Counted from the first letter of the stretch, positions 26,987 to 36,214 are shown. The stretch is DNA of 64,000 nucleotides from Acidobacteriota bacterium (GCA_021832085.1 JAKBLM010000006.1:62001-126000), one strand, 5' to 3'. A program made the numbers and translations. Notes: generated by a model not told the origin, from the sequence alone.

Positions 26987-27544
26987 TTACTGGGCGCGCT
27001 GGATGTAGCGGCCCTCGGTCGTATCGACGCGCACCTTGTCGCCGATGTTGATGAAAGGCGGGACCTGGACGGTGATGCCGGTTTCGAGCTTGGCCGGCTT
27101 CATCACGGAGCTGGCGGTGGCTTTCTGGATCGCCGGCTCGGTTTCAACAACGGTCAGGTCAACCGTATCAGGCAGCTCTACGCCAATCGGCTTGTTCTCG
27201 AAGAATTCAAGCTTCACCGGCATATTCGGGATCAGGTATTGGACCGCATCGCCGAGCAGGTCGTTGCCGAGAGCGATCTGCTCGAAAGTCTCCAGGTTCA
27301 TGAAATGGTAGCCCTGCGCGTCGCCGTAGAGATATTCGAATTCGATCTCGTCGAGAATCGCCCGCTCGACGGCATCTTCGGCGCGGAACTTGTAGTCGAT
27401 GATCGCGCCGGTGCGGAGATTCCGCATGCGCGTCTGCATCGCGCCGCGCTTGTTGCCCGGCGTGCGGTGCTCAACGCTGAAAACCGAGTACAAATCGCCC
27501 TCGTGCTGGATGATCATGCCGGGGCGCAACAGTGTTGCTTTCAT
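26987..27544 (-). CDS. efp: Translation elongation factor P
   Basis: The 185-residue protein has the three beta-barrel domains of EF-P and prevents ribosome stalling at proline runs. The tip loop that enters the peptidyl-transferase centre reads RTPGNKRGAM (Lys32, Arg33), one residue longer than the PGKGQAF loop of E. coli. No epmA, epmB or earP is visible in this window. The C-terminal signature (TGITVQVPPFINIGDKVRVDT, here split: TGITVQVPPFINIGD, KVRVDTTEGRYIQRAQ) is normal. The ATG at 27544 follows a strong promoter at 27619-27648 and is divergent from folD. Confidence 0.96.
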   Translation of the reverse strand: MKATLLRPGMIIQHEGDLYSVFSVEHRTPGNKRGAMQTRMRNLRTGAIIDYKFRAEDAVERAILDEIEFEYLYGDAQGYHFMNLETFEQIALGNDLLGDAVQYLIPNMPVKLEFFENKPIGVELPDTVDLTVVETEPAIQKATASSVMKPAKLETGITVQVPPFINIGDKVRVDTTEGRYIQRAQ

Positions 27545-27618
27545 GCTCTAGCTACTCCCAGAAATTGGCGGGGCTTCGCGCAGGGGACAGCGCAAGAATT
27601 GTCCTTGAAGCCACCTCT

Positions 27619-27648
27619 ATTATACTTGCCGGCCCAAATTCCGGTCAA
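27619..27648 (-). promoter_or_regulatory. Sigma70-type promoter of efp
   Basis: On the minus strand TTGACC (27648-27643) and TATAAT (27624-27619) are spaced by 18 bases. This is one of the best promoters in the window. The expected leader before efp is about 68 bases. Confidence 0.75.
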
Positions 27649-27744
27649 ATGCAACTGGCGCAAGCCTTTCCGGGCGCTGGGCCCCCGCCGCGCCTGTGCT
27701 ATGATGCCCTGAGAAACCTACTTCCGGCCAGCAAGGAGCCCAAT

Positions 27745-28692
27745 TTGACTGCCCGAATCCTGAGCGGAATTGCGATCCGCAATCAAATCTATTCCGAGCT
27801 CGAGGCCGAAATCGCCGCGCTCGCCTCCCAAGGCATACGTCCCGGCCTGGCGGCGGTGCTTGTCGGCGATAACCCGGCCTCGAAGCTCTACGTGAACAGC
27901 AAAATCGCCGCCTGCGGCAAGCTCGGTCTGGAAAGCTTTCTGATCACGCCCCCGGCCACGATCCCGACCGAAGAGCTGCTGGACGTCGTCGGCGAACTCA
28001 ACCGCCGCGACGAGGTCGACGGCATTCTCGTGCAGATGCCGCTGCCCAAGCAGGTGGACGCCAAGCGCATCCTCGAAGCGGTCGACCCGGCCAAGGACGT
28101 CGACGGCTTTCATCCGGTAAACGTCGGGCGGCTGGTGGCCGGCCGGCCGAATCTGGTGGCCTGCACGCCGGCCGGGGTGATGGAGATTCTGCGGCGCAGC
28201 GAGATCCCGGTGGAGGGGGCCAACGCGGTGGTGATGGGCCGTAGCGACATCGTGGGCAAGCCGATGGCGCTGCTGCTGATCCACGCCAACGCCACCGTCA
28301 CCGTCTGCCATTCGAAAACGCGGGATTTGAAGGATGTGGCGCGGCGGGCCGACATCGTGATTGCCGCCATGGGTCGGGCGGCGATGGTGACGCCGGAATA
28401 TATCCGGCCCGGCGCCACGGTGATCGACGTCGGTCAGAACGTGCTGAAGGAGGCGGCCGACGTCGAGCGGATTTTCGCGAAGTTCCCTGACAAACAGGAG
28501 GCGTTTCGCAACAAAGGCTCCGTACTGGTGGGCGACGTACATCCCGAAGTGGTCGAAACGGCGGGTGCATACACCCCGGTCCCCGGCGGAGTGGGCCCTC
28601 TAACGATCGCGATGCTGATGAGCAACACCGTCCGCGCCGCGCGCCTGCGCCGCGGAAAGGGAGTGGCCGGCGCCGCCGGCGGCAAGCGCTGA
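27745..28692 (+). CDS. folD: Bifunctional methylene-THF dehydrogenase / methenyl-THF cyclohydrolase
   Basis: The 315-residue enzyme oxidises 5,10-methylene-tetrahydrofolate to methenyl-THF and hydrolyses this to 10-formyl-THF, feeding purine synthesis. It shows the catalytic YVNSK motif, DGILVQMPLPKQVD, the NADP-binding VVMGRSDIVGKPMALLL, and the final GGVGPLTIAMLMSNT. The TTG at 27745 has AGGAG six bases upstream. The stop overlaps the coaE ATG by one base (TGATG), so the two are translationally coupled. Confidence 0.96.
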   Translation: MTARILSGIAIRNQIYSELEAEIAALASQGIRPGLAAVLVGDNPASKLYVNSKIAACGKLGLESFLITPPATIPTEELLDVVGELNRRDEVDGILVQMPLPKQVDAKRILEAVDPAKDVDGFHPVNVGRLVAGRPNLVACTPAGVMEILRRSEIPVEGANAVVMGRSDIVGKPMALLLIHANATVTVCHSKTRDLKDVARRADIVIAAMGRAAMVTPEYIRPGATVIDVGQNVLKEAADVERIFAKFPDKQEAFRNKGSVLVGDVHPEVVETAGAYTPVPGGVGPLTIAMLMSNTVRAARLRRGKGVAGAAGGKR

Positions 28693-29318
28693 TGCTGCGC
28701 ATCGGCCTGACCGGGGGTATCGGTTCCGGGAAATCGGCCGTGGCGGCCATGCTCCGCGAGATGGGCGTGCCAGTGATCGAAGCCGACGACCTGGCGCACG
28801 AAATCACGCGGCGGGGCGAGCCGGCTTACGACGAGATCGTCGAGTGTTTCGGCAAGGAGATCCTCCAGGAAAATGGAGAAATCGACCGCGCCCGGCTGGC
28901 CGCCGCTGTCTTCGGCTCGAGGGAAAAACTGGACAGGCTGAACCGCATTGTCCATCCCCGCGTGCTCGAACAGGCCGAGCGCTGGCTCGCGGAACGGAAA
29001 CGCGAGGGCGCGCCGATGGCCGTGGTGGAAGCCCCGCTGCTGATGGAAGCCGGTTTCCATCGGCGGTTCGACCGGCTGGTGGTGGTTTGGTGCCGGCCCG
29101 AGCAGCAGTGGGAGCGGCTGAGCCAGCGCGGAATGAATCACGAGGATGCCGAGCGGCGGATGGCCGCGCAGATGCCCGCCGAAGCGAAGAAACGGCTGGC
29201 CCACGATCTGATCGACAATTCCGGCACGCTCGAAGAGACGCGCCGGCAGGTGGAACAGTTGGTGGAAGCGTGGCGCGCGGCCGCCCGGGAGACCGAACGG
29301 GTAGGGGAAAAGGACTGA
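28692..29318 (+). CDS. coaE: Dephospho-CoA kinase
   Basis: The 208-residue P-loop kinase performs the last step of CoA synthesis, phosphorylating the 3' hydroxyl of the dephospho-CoA ribose. The Walker A is LTGGIGSGKSAVA at residues 5-17, followed by the substrate-binding EADDLAHEITRRG and the lid region RGMNHEDAERRMAAQMP. It lies between folD (one-base overlap) and the htrA-like gene (four bases downstream). CoA supplied here feeds the phosphopantetheine arm that AcpS transfers. Confidence 0.95.
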   Translation: MLRIGLTGGIGSGKSAVAAMLREMGVPVIEADDLAHEITRRGEPAYDEIVECFGKEILQENGEIDRARLAAAVFGSREKLDRLNRIVHPRVLEQAERWLAERKREGAPMAVVEAPLLMEAGFHRRFDRLVVVWCRPEQQWERLSQRGMNHEDAERRMAAQMPAEAKKRLAHDLIDNSGTLEETRRQVEQLVEAWRAAARETERVGEKD

Positions 29319-29322
29319 TTTG

Positions 29323-30498
29323 ATGGAAGCCGGCCGCACAGGAGCGGCAAAGCGCGGACGCTGGCGCTGGGTCGCAATCGGCTTGCTGATCGCGCTCGCC
29401 GGGTTCTGGGCCGGCGCGCACTGGAGCGTGCGGCCGCCCGCTGAAGTCCAGGCCCTGCCCTCGCGCGGTCCCCTGCCCCCGCCGCCGCCGGGTCCGGAAG
29501 TCCTCACGCCCGACGAACAGGTCAACGTCCGCATCTACCGGCAGGCAGCCCCCTCGGTCGCCAACATCATCACCCGCGCCGTTCAGTACGATTTCTTCCT
29601 CAATCCGATTCCGGTCGAAGGGGCGGGCTCGGGCTTTGTAATCGATGCCGCCGGGCGCATTTTGACGAATTACCACGTGGTTGCCGGCGCCAGCTCGATC
29701 GAGGTGGTGCTGGGCAATCACGCCCGCTTCCCCGCGCGGCTGGTGGGTGCCGACGAACGGAACGACATCGCCCTGCTGGAGATCAATCCGGGCAAGCACA
29801 AGCTGACGCCGCTCGTGCTAGGCGATTCCTCCAGGCTCCAGGTGGGCCAGCGGGTACTCGCCATCGGCAACCCGTTCGGCTTTCAGAGCACGCTGGTCAC
29901 GGGCGTGGTGAGCGCGCTCGGCCGCACCGTGCGCACCGGGCAGAACACCTTCATTGAGGACGCGATCCAGACCGACGCGCCGATCAATCGCGGCAATTCC
30001 GGCGGGCCGATGCTCGACACCCAGGGACACGTGGTCGGCATCAACACGGCAATCTATGCGCCCTCGGGCAGCGGCGGAATCACCGGCATCGGCTTCGCGA
30101 TTCCCATCAACACCGCGCGCCGGGTGGTGAACGACCTGCTGCGCTATGGGCACGTCCGCCGTGCGGTGCTCGGCATCGCGCGCGCGTTTCCGCTTTGGCC
30201 GGGGTTGGCTCAGGCGCTCGAACTGCCGGTGCAGCGCGGGCTGCTGATCGAGCAGGTGCAGCCGGGCAGCCCGGCGGCCCACGCCGGCATTCGCGGCGGG
30301 AACAAGATGCTCGTTGTCGGGCTGCAGCAGATGCTGATCGGCGGCGACGTCCTGGTGGCCGTGGACGGCCAAAAGATCGAGAGTCAGATGGACTTGGCGC
30401 TGGCACTCAATCAGAAGCGGCCGGGCGACAAGGTGACTCTGACGATCTATCGCGGCTCGCGCAAGATGGAGATCCCCGTCACGCTCGGCCAGAGCTGA
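29323..30498 (+). CDS. HtrA/DegP-type trypsin-like serine protease with one PDZ domain
   Basis: The 391-residue protein has a short basic N-terminus, one membrane anchor (about 17-34), a proline-rich linker, and a chymotrypsin-fold protease with the triad His118 (ILTNYHVV), Asp148 (NDIALLEI) and Ser226 (GNSGGPM). A single C-terminal PDZ domain follows (about 285-385, with GLLIEQVQPGSPAAHAG). This DegS-like layout suggests an inner-membrane-anchored periplasmic protease that handles misfolded proteins or stress signalling. The ATG at 29323 follows the coaE stop by four bases, with AAGGA upstream. Confidence 0.93.
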   Translation: MEAGRTGAAKRGRWRWVAIGLLIALAGFWAGAHWSVRPPAEVQALPSRGPLPPPPPGPEVLTPDEQVNVRIYRQAAPSVANIITRAVQYDFFLNPIPVEGAGSGFVIDAAGRILTNYHVVAGASSIEVVLGNHARFPARLVGADERNDIALLEINPGKHKLTPLVLGDSSRLQVGQRVLAIGNPFGFQSTLVTGVVSALGRTVRTGQNTFIEDAIQTDAPINRGNSGGPMLDTQGHVVGINTAIYAPSGSGGITGIGFAIPINTARRVVNDLLRYGHVRRAVLGIARAFPLWPGLAQALELPVQRGLLIEQVQPGSPAAHAGIRGGNKMLVVGLQQMLIGGDVLVAVDGQKIESQMDLALALNQKRPGDKVTLTIYRGSRKMEIPVTLGQS

Positions 30499-30635
30499 GC
30501 GCCTGCCTTTCTTTCCCTACCAACCATCGAGCGGCGCCGGAACCTCGGATGTGACGGGAGCTCCGTAAAAAGGCCCACGGCCAGGAACTCGCCGGCCGTC
30601 GCTGCCGGGGTTCAAAATGAAACAAGGTGACCAAG

Positions 30636-31493
30636 CTACTGTTTCTCGATATGGATCGACCCGTCGCCGCTGTGCAGCACCAGCGGCCCGCCGCCTCCGC
30701 CCAACTTCGCGCGGATAGACCTGCGATTGAGCGCTCCCGAGACGGTGACGGGGAAGCCGACGGTGATGCGGCCGTCGCCGGTGTGGGCATCGAGATCGGC
30801 GGCGAAACTCACCGGCAGCACGATGCGAATCGAGCCGTCGCCGCTGCTCAGCGACCAGCCGTTGGCCTGTGAAATCGTCGAGCCGGCCAGCGCGGCGACA
30901 TCGATCGAGCCGTCACCCGAGTGCGCTTGGAGCGAAGTGAAGCGCCCGTGCAGCTCGATGTGGCCGTCGCCGGAGGTGGCGCGGACCGAGCCGTTGACGC
31001 CCGAAGCGTGGATCGAGCCGTCGCCCGAGTGCAGCCGGACAGTGCCGGAGAGCCCCTGGGCGGAAATCGAGCCGTCGCCGGAGCTGAGGTTGATGTTGCC
31101 GGAAACGGGCGTGCTGGAGATCGAGCCGTCGCCGGTGTGGATGTCGAGGTCGGCGCTCCGCGGCACATCGAGCTCGACGTGCAGGCTGTGGCTGCCGCCG
31201 AAGAAATGGAACGATTCGTGCGGCACGCGAATATCGATGTTGATGCTGTTGCCGTTCTGCTGCTGCTCGATCTTCACGTCGCGACCAATGCGCCAGTTGT
31301 GTGTGGTGACATGAACGTCGATGCTGTTCTGGTCACGCGAGACGATCGTGACACTGCCGTCGCCGGCGCGCACGCTGAGTTGCGGCGTGCCGGTCAAGCG
31401 ATAGGTTTTTGACCACACGTCGGCGCGCGCGGGCGCGGCGACGCCGGCGAGCCCCAGCAGCGCGATTGCCGCAAACCAGTAGTTTCCACGCAT
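30636..31493 (-). CDS. Secreted DUF4097 repeat protein (beta-helix type)
   Basis: The 285-residue protein has a signal peptide (residues 1-24) and nine copies of a GDG motif, mostly SGDGSI or TGDGSI. From Gly121 to Gly193 five of them recur exactly every 18 residues (121, 139, 157, 175, 193), then at 218, 239 and 276. This is the pattern of DUF4097, and an 18-residue period suits one turn of a beta-helix. At the DNA level this gives 54-base near-repeats. The function of the family is not known; it is often found with stress or anti-sigma genes, but here it has no clear partner. The start is the ATG at 31493. Confidence 0.85.
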   Translation of the reverse strand: MRGNYWFAAIALLGLAGVAAPARADVWSKTYRLTGTPQLSVRAGDGSVTIVSRDQNSIDVHVTTHNWRIGRDVKIEQQQNGNSINIDIRVPHESFHFFGGSHSLHVELDVPRSADLDIHTGDGSISSTPVSGNINLSSGDGSISAQGLSGTVRLHSGDGSIHASGVNGSVRATSGDGHIELHGRFTSLQAHSGDGSIDVAALAGSTISQANGWSLSSGDGSIRIVLPVSFAADLDAHTGDGRITVGFPVTVSGALNRRSIRAKLGGGGGPLVLHSGDGSIHIEKQ

Positions 31494-31594
31494 ATCTTCC
31501 CTCCCTGTGTGCTGTCTACGATACGTCAGCCGCGGCGGGGAAGTTCCCGGAAAATGTCAGCCGGCCCAGGCTTTCGGGTCGTGCGATGAGTGAG

Positions 31595-32383
31595 CTATTG
31601 CCACTCTTGGCGAACGCGCTCGCGCTCGGTTTCGGGCATGGCGAACCAGCCTTCGGCCAGATCGCGGACGCGTTCAAGCGCGCCCTGCATTTCGGCGTGT
31701 TTGCGCTCGATTGTCTCCGGGTCGGCGTCGGCTGGAACGTGGATCAGCGGAGCGATGATCATCACCACGCGGGAAAACAGGTGCGGGATCTGGAAGAGGT
31801 CCCAGCTCCGCTCGAAGGTGTGGCCGCGCTCGACGCCGATGTGGAAGACCATGATCGGATGGCCGGTCTTGCGCGCCAGCATTACCGGACCGGGTTTGGC
31901 CACATAGCGTGGGCCGCGCGGGCCGTCGATGGTGAATGCGACGTCGTGGCCTTCGGCCAGCCGCTGCGCCATCACCACCAGCCCGCGCAGGCCGCCGCGG
32001 CTCGAGCTGCCCTGCGCCGTCCAGAAGCCCAGGCGCTCGATCACCTTTCGGGTCCATTGGCCGTCGAAATTGGTGGTGTTCATCACCACCACCTTCCGGT
32101 TTCGCCACCACCACATCGCCGGGAAAATCGAGCGGTGCCAGAAGGCCGCGATCACCGGCCGGTTTTCGGCCCAGGAGCTTTCGTAGTGCCGGTAGCCGAG
32201 CACTTCGAAGCGCAGCGTGGGACCGATCGTGCGCACCAGCAGCGTCCCCAGCCAGCCGATCACCGGGATCTGCATGCGGCGCCAGCGCGAAAGCTCGGGA
32301 TAGACAAGGTCGTAGTGCAGATTGACGCGCGGCGTTTCCGCGGACGAGCCGGAAGCGGCGGGATCGGTTGCGGAGCGAGCCAT
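31595..32383 (-). CDS. DUF374 lysophospholipid-acyltransferase-like protein
   Basis: The 262-residue protein has the acyltransferase layout of DUF374. After a membrane-associated segment (IPVIGWLGTLLVRTIGP) come AAFWHRSIFPAMWWW, which holds the HxxxxP-type catalytic His, then QGSSSRGGLRGL, and finally AFTIDGPRGPRYVAKPG, which is diagnostic. The family is related to the late acyltransferases of lipid A and to LpxL/LpxM. It probably acylates a lipid at the inner membrane; the acceptor is unknown. It lies about 105 bases downstream of the ETF-quinone oxidoreductase gene on the same strand. Confidence 0.88.
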   Translation of the reverse strand: MARSATDPAASGSSAETPRVNLHYDLVYPELSRWRRMQIPVIGWLGTLLVRTIGPTLRFEVLGYRHYESSWAENRPVIAAFWHRSIFPAMWWWRNRKVVVMNTTNFDGQWTRKVIERLGFWTAQGSSSRGGLRGLVVMAQRLAEGHDVAFTIDGPRGPRYVAKPGPVMLARKTGHPIMVFHIGVERGHTFERSWDLFQIPHLFSRVVMIIAPLIHVPADADPETIERKHAEMQGALERVRDLAEGWFAMPETERERVRQEWQ

Positions 32384-32487
32384 CGATGGTCAGTATACGG
32401 CGGCGAGGGGTAGGACGGAATTGGGCAAGGTTTGCGCGGGAAAATGTGCCGGCCGAAGCTCTGTGCTACACAAGCACGCCCTGGAGT

Positions 32488-34149
32488 CTACATGCCCTCG
32501 TAGTTCGGGCCGCCACCGCCCTCGGGAGGAACCCAGGTGATGATCTGGTAGGGATCGGCGATGTCGCAGGTTTTGCAGTGGACGCAGTTGGCCGCGTTGA
32601 TCTTGAGCCGCAGCTTCTCGTCCTCGCGCACCATCTCGTAGACCATCGCCGGGCAGAAATACTGGCAGGGATTGCCGTATTCGGCGACGCAGCGACTGAC
32701 GCAGACGTCCGGCTCGAGCACGTGGAGATGGCAGGGCTGGTCGTCGTCGTGGCGCGTGCCGGAATGATAGAGGTCGGTGAGCACGTCGAAGGTGAGCGTG
32801 CCGTCGCCATGAAAGCGCTCGAGCGGCTTCCAATGGCCGTTTGCGAGCTTGTGATATTCCCGATGACCGGGGCCGACGCGAAGCGGGTCGCGGAGGCCGC
32901 GGCCGCCGGTCACCATCTGCAAACCGGCCTGGAAAAGCCCGGACCAGAGCCCGCCGCGAAACGCCTGATGGAAATTGCGCGCCGGCCACATCTCTTCGTA
33001 AATCCAGCTGCCCTCCAGCCGGCGCTGGAAGCTGGAGAGCTTGGCAGCGGAGGTGTCGCTGGCACCGAGCGCGTCATAGATCGTTTCCGCGGCGATCATG
33101 CCGCTCTTGATCGCGATGTGGATGCCCTTGAGCCGCTGGGAATTCAGCATGCCGGCCGAATCGCCAATGATGAGGCCGCCGGAAACGTAGGGGCGTGGAA
33201 TCGAATACCACCCGCCCTCGGGCAGGCTCTTCGCGCCGTAGCGAACCAGCTTCCCGCCCTCGAGGATCGACCGGACAAACGGGTGCGTTTTCATCCGCTG
33301 GAAGGCTTCGTGCGGATCGAAAAGCGGATTGTGGTATTCGAGGCCGATGACTAGGCCGACCGAAACGCGATTTTCCTCGAGCCCGTAGATCCAGCCGCCC
33401 CCATAGGTGTGGGAATCGAGCGGCCAGCCCATCGTGTGGGCGACCCAGCCGGGGCTGATGTGGCCTTCGGGAACTTCCCATAACTCCTTGATGCCCACGC
33501 CGTAGACCTGTGGATTGACGCCGTCGAGCTTGTAGCGCTCGACCACACTCTTGGTGAGCGAGCCGCGCGTGCCCTCAGCCAGCACGGTCAGCTTGGCGCG
33601 CAGCTCATAGCCGGGAGTGAAATTCGATTTCGGCTCGCCGCGCTTGTCGAGGCCCTTGTCTTCGGTGATCACTCCGGCGATCCCCTCGTTTTCGAAAATC
33701 GGGCTGGCGCCGGCAAATTGCGTGAAAACGTTGATGCCGGCCTGCTCCACCAGGCCGCCGAGCCATTTCGCCAGCCGGCTAAGCGAGACCACGAAGTTGC
33801 CGTGATTGCTCAGCGGCGGTGGCGTGATCGGGAATTTGAAAGTAGCCGTTTCGCTGAGGAAATAGGCTGCGTCTTCAGTGACGCGCGGGCCGAGCGGCGC
33901 CGACTGCAGGAAATCGGGCACCAGTTCCGCCAAGCCGCGCGGATCGAGGATGGCGCCGGAGAGTTGGTGCGCCCCGACTTCCCGGCCTTTTTCGAGTACG
34001 TAGATATTTTCGGGCAGCACCGCCGGCGTGCGTCCGGCACGTTGGTCGGCGGCTGCGAGTTGGGAAAGGCAAAGGGCGCACGCCAGCCCCGCAGGGCCGG
34101 CGCCGACAATCAGCACATCCGCGTCGAGGCGTTCACGTTCAATGGTCAC
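32488..34149 (-). CDS. Electron transfer flavoprotein-ubiquinone oxidoreductase
   Basis: The 553-residue enzyme passes electrons from reduced ETF to the quinone pool. It has an N-terminal FAD-binding motif (VLIVGAGPAGLACAL), the FAD-binding GDSAGMLNSQRLKGIHIA region, and a C-terminal 4Fe-4S ligand set in CQYFCPAMVYE and NCVHCKTCDIADP. Membrane attachment is by an amphipathic surface, not by a spanning helix. The GTG at 34149 has a TACAAT six bases upstream and no ribosome site. The partner genes etfB and etfA lie just upstream, but a strong terminator stands between. Confidence 0.95.
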   Translation of the reverse strand: MTIERERLDADVLIVGAGPAGLACALCLSQLAAADQRAGRTPAVLPENIYVLEKGREVGAHQLSGAILDPRGLAELVPDFLQSAPLGPRVTEDAAYFLSETATFKFPITPPPLSNHGNFVVSLSRLAKWLGGLVEQAGINVFTQFAGASPIFENEGIAGVITEDKGLDKRGEPKSNFTPGYELRAKLTVLAEGTRGSLTKSVVERYKLDGVNPQVYGVGIKELWEVPEGHISPGWVAHTMGWPLDSHTYGGGWIYGLEENRVSVGLVIGLEYHNPLFDPHEAFQRMKTHPFVRSILEGGKLVRYGAKSLPEGGWYSIPRPYVSGGLIIGDSAGMLNSQRLKGIHIAIKSGMIAAETIYDALGASDTSAAKLSSFQRRLEGSWIYEEMWPARNFHQAFRGGLWSGLFQAGLQMVTGGRGLRDPLRVGPGHREYHKLANGHWKPLERFHGDGTLTFDVLTDLYHSGTRHDDDQPCHLHVLEPDVCVSRCVAEYGNPCQYFCPAMVYEMVREDEKLRLKINAANCVHCKTCDIADPYQIITWVPPEGGGGPNYEGM

Positions 34150-34155
34150 GCCAGC

Positions 34156-34161
34156 ATTGTA
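34156..34161 (-). promoter_or_regulatory. -10 box (TACAAT) directly before the ETF-QO start
   Basis: TACAAT on the minus strand ends six bases before the GTG at 34149, so transcription should start at or next to the start codon. The gene follows a strong terminator and needs its own promoter. No Shine-Dalgarno sequence is seen, which again suggests a leaderless mRNA. Confidence 0.45.
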
Positions 34162-34227
34162 TCGAGGCTGGCCTGGCAAGGGAAGATGCGGCAGAGAAAT
34201 CGAGACAACGGACGCGGGCTGGAGGAC

Positions 34228-34264
34228 AAAAAGAAAAAGCCGCGGCCGGAGGAAGACCGGCCGC
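34228..34264 (-). terminator. Rho-independent terminator of etfBA
   Basis: Read on the minus strand, a perfect 8-bp stem (34264-34257 with 34249-34242, seven-base loop) is followed by TTTTTCTTTTT. It lies 40 bases after the etfA stop. Confidence 0.88.
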
Positions 34265-34303
34265 CGAAAAGAGAACCGAGCGGGCTCGACCGCGTGCCGG
34301 CGG

Positions 34304-35290
34304 CTAGCTGGCGCCGCCTTCGAGTTGGGCGATGAGCGCGGGGACGACTTCGAAGAGGTCGCCCACGATGCCGTAGTCGGCGACTTCGAAGATGGGAGCG
34401 TTCTGGTCCTTGTTGATCGCGACGACGGTGCGCGAGCCTTTCATGCCGACGACGTGCTGGATAGCGCCGCTGATGCCGAGCGCCAGATAGAGTTTGGGCG
34501 CGACGGTCTGCCCCGAGCTGCCGATCTGCCGATCCATGGGCAGCCAGCCCTCGTCGCAGATGGGGCGGGAAGCGGCAATCTCGCCGCCAAGCAGCTTGGC
34601 CAGCTTTTCCGCGATCTGGATGTTGGCCTGTTCCTTGATGCCACGGCCGACCGAAACAATGATCGGGGCCTGTGTGAGGTCGACGGCCTGCTTGGCCTCG
34701 CGGAACAGTTCGAGCGGCTTGGTGCGGATCTGCTCCGGCTTCAGGTCGAGAGCCACTTTCGTGACCGGGGCCTTGCCTTCGGCACGATCGGCGACCTGAT
34801 CGGCGCGGAAAGCGCCGGCCTGAAACGAGGCGAACCAGGGCGACGCGCCGGCGAAGCTGACGTCGGCATTGGTGCGGCCCTGGAACATCTGGCGCACGAG
34901 GACGAGCTTGTCATTTTCGTAGCGGTAGCCGACGCAGTCGCCAATCATGCCCTTGCCCAGCGATGCGGCGAGCTTGGGCGCGAAGTCGCGGACCTGGTAG
35001 GTGTGCGGCAGCAGCACCAGATCGGGCGCCGACTGCTCGATCGCCTGGCGCAGCGCGGCGGTAAAGCCGTCGGCAGTGTAGGGCTCGAGCAGCGAATGGT
35101 CGAGCAGCAGTACTTCTTTGACGCGTTTGGAGGCGATTTCGTCGGCCAGCGCGGCGACGTCGCTGCCGGCGACAGCGACGCGCAGCTCGGAGGAGGTTTT
35201 TTCGGCGAGTTGCTGGGCCGCCACCAGCGTCTCGAAGCTCACCGGATTCCATTTCCCTTGCCGCTGTTCGGCCACCACCAGGATTTTCAT
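34304..35290 (-). CDS. etfA: Electron transfer flavoprotein, alpha subunit
   Basis: The 328-residue subunit holds the FAD of the ETF heterodimer, which takes electrons from acyl-CoA and other dehydrogenases. The C-terminal FAD domain shows [35 protein letters not shown] and [21 protein letters not shown], all diagnostic. The ATG at 35290 has GGAAGGAG about ten bases upstream. It follows etfB after about 40 bases and is closed by the terminator at 34228-34264. Confidence 0.97.
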   Translation of the reverse strand: MKILVVAEQRQGKWNPVSFETLVAAQQLAEKTSSELRVAVAGSDVAALADEIASKRVKEVLLLDHSLLEPYTADGFTAALRQAIEQSAPDLVLLPHTYQVRDFAPKLAASLGKGMIGDCVGYRYENDKLVLVRQMFQGRTNADVSFAGASPWFASFQAGAFRADQVADRAEGKAPVTKVALDLKPEQIRTKPLELFREAKQAVDLTQAPIIVSVGRGIKEQANIQIAEKLAKLLGGEIAASRPICDEGWLPMDRQIGSSGQTVAPKLYLALGISGAIQHVVGMKGSRTVVAINKDQNAPIFEVADYGIVGDLFEVVPALIAQLEGGAS

Positions 35291-35331
35291 CGCTTTTCCG
35301 CTCCTTCCTCGCGCCCTGCCGTTGGGAGGCC

Positions 35332-36105
35332 CTAGGACAGCACCCGCGCTTCGTGCCGCAGTTTTTCGAGCAGCTGTTCCGCCACTTCCTTGGCCGAGCC
35401 CGTCAGGAACTCGGTTTTCTTGGTCTTTTGCGGAACGTAGATGCGCTCCAGTTTTTCAGTGGGCTCGTCTGCCAGGCCGAGGCTCGCGCGCTCGACCGAT
35501 TCGATCGGCTTTTTCTTGGCTGCCATGATGCCCTTGAGCGTGGCATAGCGGGGCTTGTTGATGCCCGACTGGATGCTGAGCACGGCCGGGACCGGCACTT
35601 CCATCCATTGGAACCAACCGGCCTCGAGCTCGCGCTTGAGCTTGAGCTTTCCGTCGAGCACTTCGATCTGCATGATGATCGTGCTGTGCGGCAGCCCGAG
35701 CAGCTCGGCGAGCAGGACGCCGGTCTGGCCGAAGCCGTGGTCGTCGCTCTGCAGTCCGGTGAACACCAGGTCGGGCGATTCCTTGCGCAAAACGGCGGCC
35801 AGCGAGCGGGCCGAAGCGAGCGGATCGAGCCGGTAAAAGTCCGCATCGACAACGTGAATCGCGCGGTCGGCGCCCTTGGCGAGGGCTTCCTTGATTGTCT
35901 GCTTGGTGCGCTCCGGGCCAAGGGAAACGACGATCACCTCGCCGCCATGTTTCTCCTTGAGCCGAAGCGCTTCCTCCAGCGCGTAGCCGTCGGGTTCGTT
36001 CATTTCGAAGCCGATATCGGCCTCGCGAATCCAGGCGCCTTGTTCGGCGATGGTGAGGGGAGCGTCGCGGGCGGGAACCTGTTTGATGCAAACACCGATT
36101 TTCAC
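35332..36105 (-). CDS. etfB: Electron transfer flavoprotein, beta subunit
   Basis: The 257-residue subunit binds AMP and docks to dehydrogenases. The signature is seen as FTGLQSDDHGFGQTGVLLAE and in the N-terminal MKIGVCIKQVPARD. The recognition-loop region near LKLKRELEAGWFQWMEVPVPAVLS is also normal. The GTG at 36105 has AAGGAGG five bases upstream. It is the first gene of the etfB-etfA pair; the region ahead holds a GCCGGGCT palindrome and the end of fabF. Confidence 0.96.
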   Translation of the reverse strand: MKIGVCIKQVPARDAPLTIAEQGAWIREADIGFEMNEPDGYALEEALRLKEKHGGEVIVVSLGPERTKQTIKEALAKGADRAIHVVDADFYRLDPLASARSLAAVLRKESPDLVFTGLQSDDHGFGQTGVLLAELLGLPHSTIIMQIEVLDGKLKLKRELEAGWFQWMEVPVPAVLSIQSGINKPRYATLKGIMAAKKKPIESVERASLGLADEPTEKLERIYVPQKTKKTEFLTGSAKEVAEQLLEKLRHEARVLS

Positions 36106-36214
36106 GCGGGCCTCCTTGCCTTTCGTTGCTGGCCGCTTGCGGGCCGGAGGGAGCAGCGGGCGGCCGGATGTTTCGGGGAAAATTCCGGCCGGGGCGGTGC
36201 TCCCGGAAAAGCCT

